From the NCBI RefSeq assembly GCF_017873395.1, contig NZ_JAGGKC010000026.1, positions 1 to 57,679 of the forward strand: DNA of 57,679 nucleotides, read 5' to 3'. The notes below the pieces were generated by a model, which was given only the letters and a program-made list of their open reading frames with translations, had not been told where the DNA came from and did no database searches. Source of the DNA: Youngiibacter multivorans (GTDB lineage: Bacteria; Bacillota; Clostridia; Clostridiales; Clostridiaceae). Numbering within the stretch: position 1 is the first letter of the stretch; each line of letters opens with the position of its first letter. The translations under genes were made by a program, and so were the position numbers. Positions 42,592 through 50,787 of the stretch are shown here, piece by piece.

Positions 42592-43510
42592 GAGGCCTCT
42601 GCTGGAGGTTGTCGACCTCAAGCAGCATTTCAGGGTCAGCAGAAAATTCACCGTAAAGGCAGTGGACGGAGTATCTTTCGAGATATATCCCGGCGAGACC
42701 TATGGTCTTGTAGGTGAATCAGGCAGCGGCAAGTCGACAATCGGAAGGTCAATAATAAGGCTGTATGAACCGACAAATGGCAAGGTATTTTTTAACGGGA
42801 TGGACATTTCAGGAAAGCTTGGCACAAATGACTGGAGCAATCTCAGGATGAAGATGCAGATGATATTCCAGGATCCTATGGCGTCGTTAAATCCAAGGAA
42901 AAAAGTAGTGGATATCATTGCCCAGGGTCTCGACATTCACAAGCAGTATGATTCCATGGAAGACAGAAAGCAGAAGGTATACAGGATACTTGAAATGGTT
43001 GGCCTGTCTCACGAGCATGCAAACAGGTATCCTCATCAGTTCTCTGGTGGACAAAGGCAGAGGATAGGAATAGCACGAGCCCTCATAATGAATCCGGACC
43101 TGATCATAGCTGATGAGGCAATTAGCGCACTGGACGTATCAATTCAGGCTCAGGTTGTAAACCTGATGAAGGATATACAGAAGAAGACAAACATAGCGTA
43201 CCTCTTCATTGCACACGACTTGTCCATGGTTAAGTATATTTCTGACAGGATTGGCGTTCTTCACTACGGACACCTGCTCGAGACCGGAACCACTGAGGAA
43301 ATATTTTCAAATCCGGTCCATCCCTACACAAGGTCTCTGCTATCCGCCATTCCAAAACCGAATCCAGATGCAGAGAAGAAGAGGATCGCACTTGCTTATG
43401 ATTATGGCACCAGCGGTATTGATTACAACAAGGGCGAAATGAGAAGCCTTGGTGGAACCCATAGGGTGCTTGCAACAGAAACTGAACTGGTAGAATGGAC
43501 TAAAGCCTGA
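42581..43510 (+). CDS. oppF: Oligopeptide ABC transporter ATPase OppF
   Basis: Second ATPase of the importer, 309 residues from ATG 42581, which follows GAGGGGG; six upstream codons lie in the ribosome site. Motifs are GESGSGKST, FSGGQRQRIGIARAL and LIIADEAISALDVS. Glu of Walker B is followed by Ala instead of the usual Pro, which is common in OppF. The start VVDLKQHFRVSRKFTVKAVDGVSF is OppF-like. It ends the operon. Confidence 0.95.
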   Translation: MENRRPLLEVVDLKQHFRVSRKFTVKAVDGVSFEIYPGETYGLVGESGSGKSTIGRSIIRLYEPTNGKVFFNGMDISGKLGTNDWSNLRMKMQMIFQDPMASLNPRKKVVDIIAQGLDIHKQYDSMEDRKQKVYRILEMVGLSHEHANRYPHQFSGGQRQRIGIARALIMNPDLIIADEAISALDVSIQAQVVNLMKDIQKKTNIAYLFIAHDLSMVKYISDRIGVLHYGHLLETGTTEEIFSNPVHPYTRSLLSAIPKPNPDAEKKRIALAYDYGTSGIDYNKGEMRSLGGTHRVLATETELVEWTKA

Positions 43511-43573
43511 ATCAGGTGGTATATTTCTTGTAGAAAGTCATGCATTTTGTTCAGCATGGAATGGAGTTGGAAT

Positions 43574-43900
43574 ATGCCGATATTGAAATTCAACGCAATA
43601 AGATCAAGTGATGTAAAAACATTCAGCAAGGCTCTTGTTGATGAACTACAGATGATTACAGGAAGTCCGAGGGAATATTTCACACTTGAGGTTATAAGCT
43701 CGGTCTACATAACAGATGGAACCGAAGCTGAAGGCCCTCCTATTGTTGAAGTGGGATGGTTTGACAGAGGTCAGGAGCTGCAGGACATGGCTGCCAAGGC
43801 AATAACTCAGCATGTCCAGTCAGCGGGCTATCCTAACGTCGATGTCATATTCACCATATTCAATGAAGCCTCTTACTACGAGAACGGGAATCATTTTTGA
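43574..43900 (+). CDS. DUF1904 family protein
   Basis: A 108-residue soluble protein of the DUF1904 family, which shares a tautomerase-like fold. It begins MPILKFNAIRSSDVKTFSKALVDEL, with Pro2 available after Met removal. VEVGWFDRGQELQDMAAKAIT is the central signature. The start ATG 43574 has GGAG upstream; nine earlier codons are not family-like. It has its own downstream hairpin. Function unknown. Confidence 0.88.
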   Translation: MPILKFNAIRSSDVKTFSKALVDELQMITGSPREYFTLEVISSVYITDGTEAEGPPIVEVGWFDRGQELQDMAAKAITQHVQSAGYPNVDVIFTIFNEASYYENGNHF

Positions 43901-43911
43901 GAATGCGCTGA

Positions 43912-43941
43912 TACTGCAAATTGCGGTATTGGCGCATTTTT
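43912..43941 (+). terminator. Terminator of the DUF1904 gene
   Basis: AATGCGC (43912-43918) pairs with GCGCATT (43932-43938), with an inner ATAC/GTAT helix, followed by TTTTC. Confidence 0.8.
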
Positions 43942-44066
43942 CATTATTTTAACGAATGTAACAAATTATTAGCAATTGCACAAGACTTCGTCAATGATTG
44001 GACTTACTATTGAGTGTATAATCCAAGTATAGGGATGCTTTTGCTTTTCTTCCCAGGAGGTTTGAG

Positions 44067-44741
44067 ATGAAAAGGATCAGGATAGCCGCAGCTGCTGCAG
44101 CCGTATTCCTTCTACTTTCTGCTTGCACTAATAAGAGTCAGGAACCGCAGGAGCCGGATGTTATGTCAAAGCCTACTGAAGAAAGGTATGTAGCCAATGA
44201 AATCAAGGAGTACAAGGGAGCGAGGCTGGATCCTGCCATAGGTCCAAGGGACAACTCTATAAAGGGTATCCAGAAAGTCCCTGTTGAGGGTTATTCCCTG
44301 AAGATCAAGGGACTTGTAAACCAGGAGGTTGCAATCAGCTATGATGACGTACTTGAGATGGAAGCCTTTGAGAAGCTTATAATACTTAACTGCGTGGAGG
44401 GCTGGAACGCTACAGTCCTGTGGAAGGGTGTAAGGATAAAGTCACTGATAGACCTTGCAATTGCAAAGAACAGCGCAAATACGGTTATCTTCAGATGTTA
44501 TGACGGATATACCACATCAATGCCGTTAAGCACGATTCTGGAAAGGGATATGATCCTTGCGTATTCATCAAATGGTGTCGAGCTTCCGCCATCGCTTGGA
44601 TTCCCGTTCATAGTGGTTGCAGAAGACAAGCTTGGGTACAAATGGGCGAGATGGGTAACGGAGATTGAGCTCTCAGACAACAATACTTATAAGGGATATT
44701 GGGAGAACTACGGGTACGACAATAATGCAGATATCAAATGA
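44067..44741 (+). CDS. Molybdopterin-binding (sulfite-oxidase-fold) lipoprotein
   Basis: A 224-residue exported lipoprotein with lipobox LSAC (Cys20). From about residue 70 it is one oxidoreductase molybdopterin-binding domain. Cys109 in ILNCVEGWNATVLWKG is the expected molybdenum ligand. KWARWVTEIEL near the end is also typical. Such domains are normally exported folded by Tat, but this signal (KRIRIAAAAAAV) lacks a twin Arg, so it may not carry cofactor. The ATG follows CAGGAGG. It is the first gene of a nine-gene run. Confidence 0.88.
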   Translation: MKRIRIAAAAAAVFLLLSACTNKSQEPQEPDVMSKPTEERYVANEIKEYKGARLDPAIGPRDNSIKGIQKVPVEGYSLKIKGLVNQEVAISYDDVLEMEAFEKLIILNCVEGWNATVLWKGVRIKSLIDLAIAKNSANTVIFRCYDGYTTSMPLSTILERDMILAYSSNGVELPPSLGFPFIVVAEDKLGYKWARWVTEIELSDNNTYKGYWENYGYDNNADIK

Positions 44742-44757
44742 TTTTAGGAGTGATAGG

Positions 44758-45204
44758 ATGGCTGGACACTGGGGAAAGGTACTGAAGATTGAAAAGGGGC
44801 ATGCTGAGATACTGGTGAAGAGAGTACTCCCCTGTGGGGACGCCTGCAGGAAATGCTCAGCAGGCTGCTATATAGAGTCCGACGTCATAAAGGTAAAGGC
44901 TCATGAGGAAATGAAGGCAGGAGACCTGCTTGAAATACTTGTGGAGAAGGGAAAAGGATCAATAAACGAGATCCAGAGGTATGGTATCTCATTTGCAGCA
45001 ATGCTTCTTTCAGTTGTTATCGCATATATTGCTGCTCCTTCGGAGTATAAGGCGCAGGTATCAGGCGCAGCTCTTTTTGCAGGAATAATTCTGTCCCATT
45101 TTGCGGTGAAGGAAGCTGAGAAGATTGCAGTAAGAAGAGGCTCGGTCAAGCATACTATAATCGGCTCTCTTCCTGAGGGATCAGTTAGAAAATATATGAG
45201 GTAG
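44758..45204 (+). CDS. RseC/MucC-family SoxR-reducing-type membrane protein
   Basis: A 148-residue RseC-family protein. The N-terminal domain has the four-cysteine cluster C26-x3-C30-x2-C33-x3-C37 (LPCGDACRKCSAGC). Two hydrophobic segments follow at about 80-97 and 103-118. Members sit beside Rnf electron-transport genes or act in electron delivery and sigma-factor signalling. Here it could supply electrons to the redox enzymes of this operon. The start ATG 44758 follows TAGGAG; the open frame upstream overlaps the previous gene and is not used. Confidence 0.88.
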   Translation: MAGHWGKVLKIEKGHAEILVKRVLPCGDACRKCSAGCYIESDVIKVKAHEEMKAGDLLEILVEKGKGSINEIQRYGISFAAMLLSVVIAYIAAPSEYKAQVSGAALFAGIILSHFAVKEAEKIAVRRGSVKHTIIGSLPEGSVRKYMR

Positions 45205-45207
45205 AAT

Positions 45208-46182
45208 ATGTGCGATATAGATTATCTCCTGAATTCAAATGAGCCCTGGACAGTGTACAGGACCATGGAAGACATCCTTGGAATGGGCACAGATGATCCT
45301 GATGCAAAAGCAGCGAGAAAGAGGATGGTTCATGACCCTTTGGTCAGGGGGCTTGTAGAAGAGCTTTCAGGTTGGCCAGGTGAAGTGCTGTCCAGCCATA
45401 AAAGCGCAGGACAGGCATACCACAGGCTGTCATTCCTTGCTGAAATCGGAATGGACAAGGAAGATCCGGGGATGAAGGAGATAGTTGATAAAGTTGCTCT
45501 ATACATTCATCCGGATGGAATTCCGAGGCTTCCATCCCTAATACCTGAAAGGTATGGAGGCACAGGAGAGGTAAAGGAAGCATGGGCTCTCTGCGATGCA
45601 CCAACTACGCTGTATTCTCTTGCTAGGATAGTGTCTCCTGAGGACAAGCTGGTAAGGGCAGGATTCATGAAGCTTCTTGCCATTGCAAGGACGAGCGGTT
45701 GGCCATGCACTGTTTCCGAGGAGCTTGGAGGCTTCAGAGGACCTGGAAGGAAGGATGATCCATGTCCGTATGCAACAATAATCATGCTGAAGCTTATTTC
45801 CGCATTCGACGACTATAAGGATAGTGATGAGGCGAAAAATGGCGTGGAATGTATCCTTGACCTGTGGGAAAATAGCAGGGTGAAGCACCCATACATATTT
45901 TATATGGGCGATGACTTCAGAAAGCTGAAGGCACCATTTGTATGGTATGACATCATGAATGTCGCCGACATACTTTCAAGGTTTGAATTTGCAAGAAAAG
46001 ATCAAAGGTTATTGGAAATGGTTGATCTGATCAGGAGCAAGCGGGGAGAAGACGGCCGCTACAGGCCGGAATCAGAGTGGAAGGCATGGAAAGGCTGGGA
46101 CTTCGGTCAGAAAAAAGGGCCTTCAAGCTGGATCGAGTTTCTGGTTTGCAGAATTGAGAAAAGAATGGAGGGTTTGGCTTGA
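45208..46182 (+). CDS. Alpha-toroid-like protein of unknown function
   Basis: Not assigned to a named family. The 324 residues are helical and soluble, with no signal. Repeats of helix pairs and a C-terminal GEDGRYRPESEWKAWKGWDFGQKKGPSSW resemble the QW-type loops of prenyltransferase/squalene-cyclase alpha-alpha toroids. Other features are DDPCPYATIIMLKLISAF and FVWYDIMNVADILSRF. It lacks the DxDD or DCTAE acids of cyclases, so catalysis is doubtful. It begins 3 bases after the RseC-like gene and overlaps the nitroreductase gene by 4. A lipid-handling role would fit the neighbours, but it is inference. Confidence 0.7.
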   Translation: MCDIDYLLNSNEPWTVYRTMEDILGMGTDDPDAKAARKRMVHDPLVRGLVEELSGWPGEVLSSHKSAGQAYHRLSFLAEIGMDKEDPGMKEIVDKVALYIHPDGIPRLPSLIPERYGGTGEVKEAWALCDAPTTLYSLARIVSPEDKLVRAGFMKLLAIARTSGWPCTVSEELGGFRGPGRKDDPCPYATIIMLKLISAFDDYKDSDEAKNGVECILDLWENSRVKHPYIFYMGDDFRKLKAPFVWYDIMNVADILSRFEFARKDQRLLEMVDLIRSKRGEDGRYRPESEWKAWKGWDFGQKKGPSSWIEFLVCRIEKRMEGLA

Positions 46183-47012
46183 GAGTATTCAACACAGATA
46201 TAGAAGATATCATAAGGAAAAGAAAGTCCTGCAGGTCTTATTCGGACAGGAAAATAGAGAGTGATGCTATGGCTGAAATCATTGCAATGTTGAGGGATGT
46301 GGAGAGAATCGCCACTTCAGCATTTCAGCTTAAATATATCGGAGGAGAAGGACCCAGGGGGAGCGAAAGGGTTGGGACCTACGGGATGATAAGCGGAGCA
46401 ACTGATTACATAGCAGTAATTGCCAGAAGAGAAGGAAACGATCCGGTTGAAATCGGCAGACTTTTCGAGACAGCTGTACTTCATCTCGGGGACCTGGGAC
46501 TTGATACCTGCTGGCTTGGAGGATCGTTCAACAGGAAAGACTTCGAAGTAAGACTTGACCTTGGATCATCTGAGTACATACCGATCGTCTCGCCAGTGGG
46601 ATATGGAAAGGATAGGTTCAGCTTACTTGATTCCTCTATAAGGGTAATGGTTGGAGCTGATACCAGAAAGCCCTGGAATGAGTTGTTCTTCCACGAGAGT
46701 ACATTGAATCCGCTCGAGAAGGATAAGGCTGGAGATTTCAGGATACCTCTTGAAATGGTCAGACTTGGACCTTCTGCCTCAAACAAGCAGCCTTGGAGAG
46801 TCATCACTGATCCAAAAGGCTGTCATTTTTATCTTTCAAGGGACAAAGGCTATGGTCTTAAAACCTATGACCTGCAGCTGAACGACATCGGTATAGCAAT
46901 GTGCCACTTCGAACTCACTGCCACGCAGTGGGGTATGGCTGGGAACTGGAAAAACGAATCGCACCCTATAGCCCCATCTGAATGGGAGTATGTAAAGTCC
47001 TATATAATATAG
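46179..47012 (+). CDS. Nitroreductase-family protein (TM1586 type)
   Basis: A 277-residue FMN-dependent nitroreductase-fold protein of the putative TM1586-like group. The N-terminal half has IRKRKSCRSYSDRKI, the usual FMN phosphate contact. The second half repeats a nitroreductase-like element with RLGPSASNKQPWRVI. DIGIAMCHFELTATQWGM closes it. The start is TTG 46179, overlapping the previous stop by 4 bases, with GGAGGG upstream. Substrate unknown; it may reduce a lipid or quinone intermediate in this operon. Confidence 0.88.
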   Translation: MRVFNTDIEDIIRKRKSCRSYSDRKIESDAMAEIIAMLRDVERIATSAFQLKYIGGEGPRGSERVGTYGMISGATDYIAVIARREGNDPVEIGRLFETAVLHLGDLGLDTCWLGGSFNRKDFEVRLDLGSSEYIPIVSPVGYGKDRFSLLDSSIRVMVGADTRKPWNELFFHESTLNPLEKDKAGDFRIPLEMVRLGPSASNKQPWRVITDPKGCHFYLSRDKGYGLKTYDLQLNDIGIAMCHFELTATQWGMAGNWKNESHPIAPSEWEYVKSYII

Positions 47013-47117
47013 ATAAATATCGAAAAATTCTGAATATGTTTGCGAATTCGTTTTTGCTTTTGTATAATTTTTGTAAGGAATGCAAATTGCAGTGAACATG
47101 CGGAAGGCGGCCAATCT

Positions 47118-48497
47118 ATGGGGAAAAAGAGGGATTACGTCTATGATAGCTACACCAGGACCATGTGTCCTGAGTGCATGGAGCTTGTAGACGGAAAGAT
47201 AGTATATGACGCAAACGGTGCATATATATTAAGGCAATGTCCCACTCACGGGGAAAGTCTTGAACTTCTTGAAGAGGATGTGAACTGGCATATCCATAAG
47301 AGTGACTACGACAAGCCAGGAACAGCAAGCACCTGTCAGACAAAGGCCGACAAGGGGTGTCCGTATGACTGCGGACTGTGCCCGTCCCATGACCAGCATA
47401 CCTGCATAGGGCTAATGGAGATCACTAGGCGCTGCGACATGAGCTGCCCCACATGCTTTGCTGAGGCAGGGAAAGGCAGAGACCTTGACCTTGGAACAAT
47501 AGAAAAAATGATGGACTTCTACATGGCATCAGAGGATGGGAAGGCAGAGATACTCCAGATAAGCGGAGGGGAACCAACCATGCATCCTGAGATCCTCAGG
47601 ATAATATCCATGGCCAAAGGCAAGGGCTTCAAGTATGTCATGCTGAATACGAACGGCCTGAGGATAGCTGAGGATGAGAAATTCGTCGAGGCTTTGGGAG
47701 CCTTCAAGGGAGGCTTCGAGGTATACCTTCAGTTCGATGGCCTTGATGACGAGGTATACAGGCGAATGAGAGGCAGGCCGCTTCTTGATGTAAAGAAAAG
47801 AGCCATAGCCAATCTTGGAAAGCATGGAGTGCCTGCGACACTCGTGTGTACAGTGGATAAGGGTATCAATGCTGGCATCATAGGTCAGCTTCTGTTATAT
47901 GGAATGGATGAAAAATATGTAAGGGGAGTCAATTTCCAGCCAGTGGCATATTTCGGAAGGTATTCAGGCGAAAGGAACAGGATCACTTTGTCTGGCATAT
48001 TAAAGAGGATAGAGGAGCAGACCGGAGGTCTACTTAAGATGGCGGACTTCATGCCACTGCCCTGCGATGTTGATAGGGTTGCCCTTACGTACCTCTTCAA
48101 GGAAAATGGGTCATTCATACCGATAACGAGAGGCAAGGATATGAGCCAGTACAGGAACCTCATAGGCAATACCTTCGTATTCACTCTTGAGGACACTCTT
48201 AAGTCTTTAAAGGATGAAGACGCAACCTTCGGACTGACCGATTGCTGCGACCTTCTTGCTGACATCAAAAGGCACATACCCAAAGGCTTCATATTCAAAT
48301 CCAGGGAAAACAAGATGAAGTTCGTCGATGAGAATACATTCAGGATTAGTGTGAGCTCATTTGTAGATGCGTGGAACTTCGACATGAAGTCGATCCAGAA
48401 GGACTGCGTGCATGTAATAACCCCGGATCTAAGGAGAATGCCTTTCTCAGCCTTCAACATGCTTCACAGGGGGAGATACGATGAGTATTACCTTTGA
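47118..48497 (+). CDS. Radical SAM protein resembling tetraether/membrane-spanning lipid synthases
   Basis: A 459-residue radical SAM enzyme. The cluster motif is C106-x3-C110-x2-C113 (ITRRCDMSCPTCFAEAG), with the GGEPTMHPE SAM-binding segment. An N-terminal cysteine array (C17-x2-C20, C41, C73, C81, C85, C88, C96, including GCPYDCGLCPSH) and late cysteines (DCCDLL, DCVHV) suggest extra iron-sulfur clusters. This arrangement is that of the MJ0619/Tes family, which joins lipid tails in archaea and of which bacterial members have been linked to membrane-spanning lipids. The start ATG 47118 has GGAAGG upstream. It overlaps the next gene by 17 bases. Family strong, reaction inferred. Confidence 0.85.
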   Translation: MGKKRDYVYDSYTRTMCPECMELVDGKIVYDANGAYILRQCPTHGESLELLEEDVNWHIHKSDYDKPGTASTCQTKADKGCPYDCGLCPSHDQHTCIGLMEITRRCDMSCPTCFAEAGKGRDLDLGTIEKMMDFYMASEDGKAEILQISGGEPTMHPEILRIISMAKGKGFKYVMLNTNGLRIAEDEKFVEALGAFKGGFEVYLQFDGLDDEVYRRMRGRPLLDVKKRAIANLGKHGVPATLVCTVDKGINAGIIGQLLLYGMDEKYVRGVNFQPVAYFGRYSGERNRITLSGILKRIEEQTGGLLKMADFMPLPCDVDRVALTYLFKENGSFIPITRGKDMSQYRNLIGNTFVFTLEDTLKSLKDEDATFGLTDCCDLLADIKRHIPKGFIFKSRENKMKFVDENTFRISVSSFVDAWNFDMKSIQKDCVHVITPDLRRMPFSAFNMLHRGRYDEYYL

Positions 48498-49071
48498 GAA
48501 CATAATGACAATGGCGATCTCCTCAAGTGTGACCATGCTGTTTGCAGCGATAGTCATGGATTTCATGCTTTTTGAAAAGAAGGGAGGCGTCAAGAAAGAG
48601 AAGAGGTCCATAGTGGCTACAGGAACAATGACCTTATTCTATTTAGTATATTTTATTGTCATATGGACACGGATAGGCGCCATTGATGTTCAGGGAACAA
48701 CTGCTGTAAGGGCTTTGAGGATGACAGGAACTATCCTGGTTGCTCTGGGCTCGGCGATGAACATCCTTGGAAGGATATCCCTCAAAGGCAACTGGGCGGA
48801 CCATGTAAGGATATACAAGGACCAGACCCTGGTGGAAACAGGTCTCTACGGAATCGTAAGGCATCCCCTTTACTCATCCCTTATGGTGATGATGTATGGA
48901 GGTTCCCTGGCCTATCTGAATTGGGCATCAGCGCTGCTCACCACATTTGTATTCATTCCGTTCATGTACTACAGGGCAAAGCAGGAGGAAATCTTCCTCA
49001 TGCAGGAATTTGAAAGATATGCGAATTACAGTAAAAGAGTGGGGATGTTTTTCCCCAAGTTTTGGAGGTGA
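48481..49071 (+). CDS. ICMT/PEMT-type membrane methyltransferase
   Basis: A 196-residue membrane protein with about five hydrophobic segments. The isoprenylcysteine carboxyl methyltransferase signature is ETGLYGIVRHPLYSSLM, with AKQEEIFLMQEFERYANYSKRV at the end. It probably uses SAM to methylate a lipid or a lipid-linked acid or thiol. The ATG lies inside the radical SAM gene, 6 bases after GGGGGAG. It is translationally linked to that gene and 3 bases from the next. Confidence 0.88.
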   Translation: MSITFENIMTMAISSSVTMLFAAIVMDFMLFEKKGGVKKEKRSIVATGTMTLFYLVYFIVIWTRIGAIDVQGTTAVRALRMTGTILVALGSAMNILGRISLKGNWADHVRIYKDQTLVETGLYGIVRHPLYSSLMVMMYGGSLAYLNWASALLTTFVFIPFMYYRAKQEEIFLMQEFERYANYSKRVGMFFPKFWR

Positions 49072-49074
49072 ACC

Positions 49075-49536
49075 ATGGCAGGCTTCAAACCGGTCTCCAT
49101 ATCAAACGGCGCATTTGCATTCTGCAGGTATACGGTAGCGGTGATTTTCTGGGCAGCAATAATTCTTGGCAGCCGTGAGCTGGTTCTTGCCGGGTTCATC
49201 ATACTTGTGCTCTCGGCACTCCTCAAGGTAAGGAAGGCACCTCTCATAGTGCTTTACACAGCAACCGTAGAAAGGCTGTTTCCAACCGACCAGGTCATAG
49301 TAGACGAAAAGGGAATAAGGTTCGCACATATCGTAGGTGCTGTGGTAAGCGGGCTGTGTCTGCTTCTGCTATACTTCACCAAAGGGAACGCAGGCTGGAT
49401 AATGACTGGATTCCTAGCTGTACTTAAGACCTCGGCAGCACTCGGATTCTGCTCGGCACTGAAGCTCTATAACTGTATGAACTCAGGGAGCTGCTGCAGG
49501 GTAGGGAAGCTTGTGAGGAAATTCAAAGATGCTTGA
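49075..49536 (+). CDS. DUF4395 membrane protein
   Basis: A 153-residue membrane protein with four hydrophobic segments. The family is recognised by SISNGAFAFCRYTVAVI at the start, RFAHIVGAVVSGLCLLLLY, and GFCSALKLYNCMNSGSCC at the end. The three C-terminal cysteines face the membrane edge. DUF4395 proteins often neighbour thiosulfate-handling or thioredoxin-like genes, and their function is open. The ATG follows TTGGAGG. It overlaps the next gene by 8 bases. Confidence 0.85.
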   Translation: MAGFKPVSISNGAFAFCRYTVAVIFWAAIILGSRELVLAGFIILVLSALLKVRKAPLIVLYTATVERLFPTDQVIVDEKGIRFAHIVGAVVSGLCLLLLYFTKGNAGWIMTGFLAVLKTSAALGFCSALKLYNCMNSGSCCRVGKLVRKFKDA

Positions 49537-50260
49537 TTCTCATTTCAGGCCAGATAACTTCGGGATACTTCCGAACATATACGGCTTCAGCTCATATGCC
49601 CTGTTTGTAGGGTTAGGCATAACCTTGGGACTTTCATACTACCTCCTGGATGCAAGGACAAGAAACGTCAAAGGAGAAGGTGTGATTGAGATCGTCTCAA
49701 GCGGACTGATTTTCGGTCTTATTGGTTCAAAGATACCGCTTATACTTGAAGGCGGAGACCTTGAGTCGATCCTGTTCGGTAAATCAATAGTCGGAGGACT
49801 TGTCGGTGGAATGCTCGGAGTGATGCTGGTAAAAAGGATCCTTGGCATAAAGCTGAGGATGGGCAATATCATAGCGCCTGCTGTAGCCCTCGGCATGGCT
49901 GTGGGAAGGATAGGGTGTTTCTTGAATGGATGCTGCTATGGAGTTGAATGTGCCTTTGGATTTGACTTCGGAGATGGTTTGACGAGGTTTCCTGCTCAGC
50001 TTGCTGAGTCCGGATTCCATTTCATAGCATTTATAATTCTGCACAAGCTCAGAGGAAAGGAGATGAGACCTGGAATACTTTTCAAGTGGTATGTGATCTC
50101 ATACTTCATATTCAGATTTTTCATAGAGTTCGCAAGGGTTAATGAAAGGATCTGGGTTGGGCTTACAGTGTATCAGCTTGTAAGCCTTGCTGGAATAATG
50201 TTCGTAATTGGTAGAATGATGGTTGAACGAAGGAAAGGGGTTGAAACATATGGAAAATAA
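49529..50260 (+). CDS. Lgt-like prolipoprotein diacylglyceryl transferase family protein
   Basis: A 243-residue membrane protein with seven hydrophobic segments and the Lgt fold. The core signature is GRIGCFLNGCCYG (126-138), where standard Lgt has GRIGNFINGELYG. The later RFPAQLAES corresponds to HPSQLYE, and YVISYFIFRFFIEFARVNE to the conserved RxxxEFxR region. Standard Lgt moves diacylglycerol from phosphatidylglycerol to lipoprotein cysteines. The double cysteine suggests a paralogue with another acceptor. The ATG lies within the DUF4395 gene. Its stop lies past the start of the next gene. Confidence 0.88.
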   Translation: MLDSHFRPDNFGILPNIYGFSSYALFVGLGITLGLSYYLLDARTRNVKGEGVIEIVSSGLIFGLIGSKIPLILEGGDLESILFGKSIVGGLVGGMLGVMLVKRILGIKLRMGNIIAPAVALGMAVGRIGCFLNGCCYGVECAFGFDFGDGLTRFPAQLAESGFHFIAFIILHKLRGKEMRPGILFKWYVISYFIFRFFIEFARVNERIWVGLTVYQLVSLAGIMFVIGRMMVERRKGVETYGK

Positions 50261-50552
50261 CGGGAAGTTCAGTTTAGGCTTTTTACTCGGCGCAATCGGG
50301 CTCGTAGCCAGTTCCCTGCTTATCGCCCTGTTTCTTATGCTGCTCAGAAGAGATGTAGGGGAGTTCAGTGAGATCCTGGGAAGTATGCTTCTTGCAGGGC
50401 TTTTCATATGGATACCTCTGTCGATTGCAATAGGCAGTGTATCGAAAAGAAAAGGCTCGAGGTCGGCTCTGTGGTTTGCAGCGGCATCCTTTGCCATAAG
50501 CCTTCTGGTAACTGGCGGATGCTGGGGAATTATAACCGGAATGGGCGGTTAA
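50250..50552 (+). CDS. Small membrane protein at the end of the lipid operon
   Basis: A 100-residue protein with three hydrophobic segments (residues 9-32, 42-62 and 70-95) and no recognised family. It ends GGCWGIITGMGG. The start ATG 50250 follows AAAGGGG inside the Lgt-like gene and overlaps it by 11 bases. It is the last gene before a strong terminator, so it belongs to the same operon. Function unknown; perhaps an accessory subunit. Confidence 0.75.
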   Translation: MENNGKFSLGFLLGAIGLVASSLLIALFLMLLRRDVGEFSEILGSMLLAGLFIWIPLSIAIGSVSKRKGSRSALWFAAASFAISLLVTGGCWGIITGMGG

Positions 50553-50558
50553 TGGCCG

Positions 50559-50598
50559 AAAAAACCAGCTGAGAATTTTTCTAGGCTGGTTTTTTGGC
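50559..50598 (+). terminator. Terminator of the radical SAM/Lgt-like operon
   Basis: AAAAAACCAGC (50559-50569) pairs perfectly with GCTGGTTTTTT (50585-50595) around 15 bases; the right arm is itself the T run. Confidence 0.93.
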
Positions 50599-50723
50599 TC
50601 TATACGAGGAATTATTGATCATAATAAATATTTCACGTAAGGTATACAAGACCTGAGTTGCCAATTTACTAATATTTACGAAAATGCATCCCCTGTGTGT
50701 ATACTAGTGATATCGCTTTTCCT

Positions 50724-50751
50724 TTGTAAAATTAGCTGGATAGGGTATAAT
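50724..50751 (+). promoter_or_regulatory. Promoter of the TetR-type gene
   Basis: TTGTAA at 50724-50729 and TATAAT at 50746-50751 have a 16-base spacer, 36 bases before the gene. Confidence 0.7.
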
Positions 50752-50787
50752 GTGTTTAGTGAACGTTTGCAGTTTGAGGTGGCGTAT

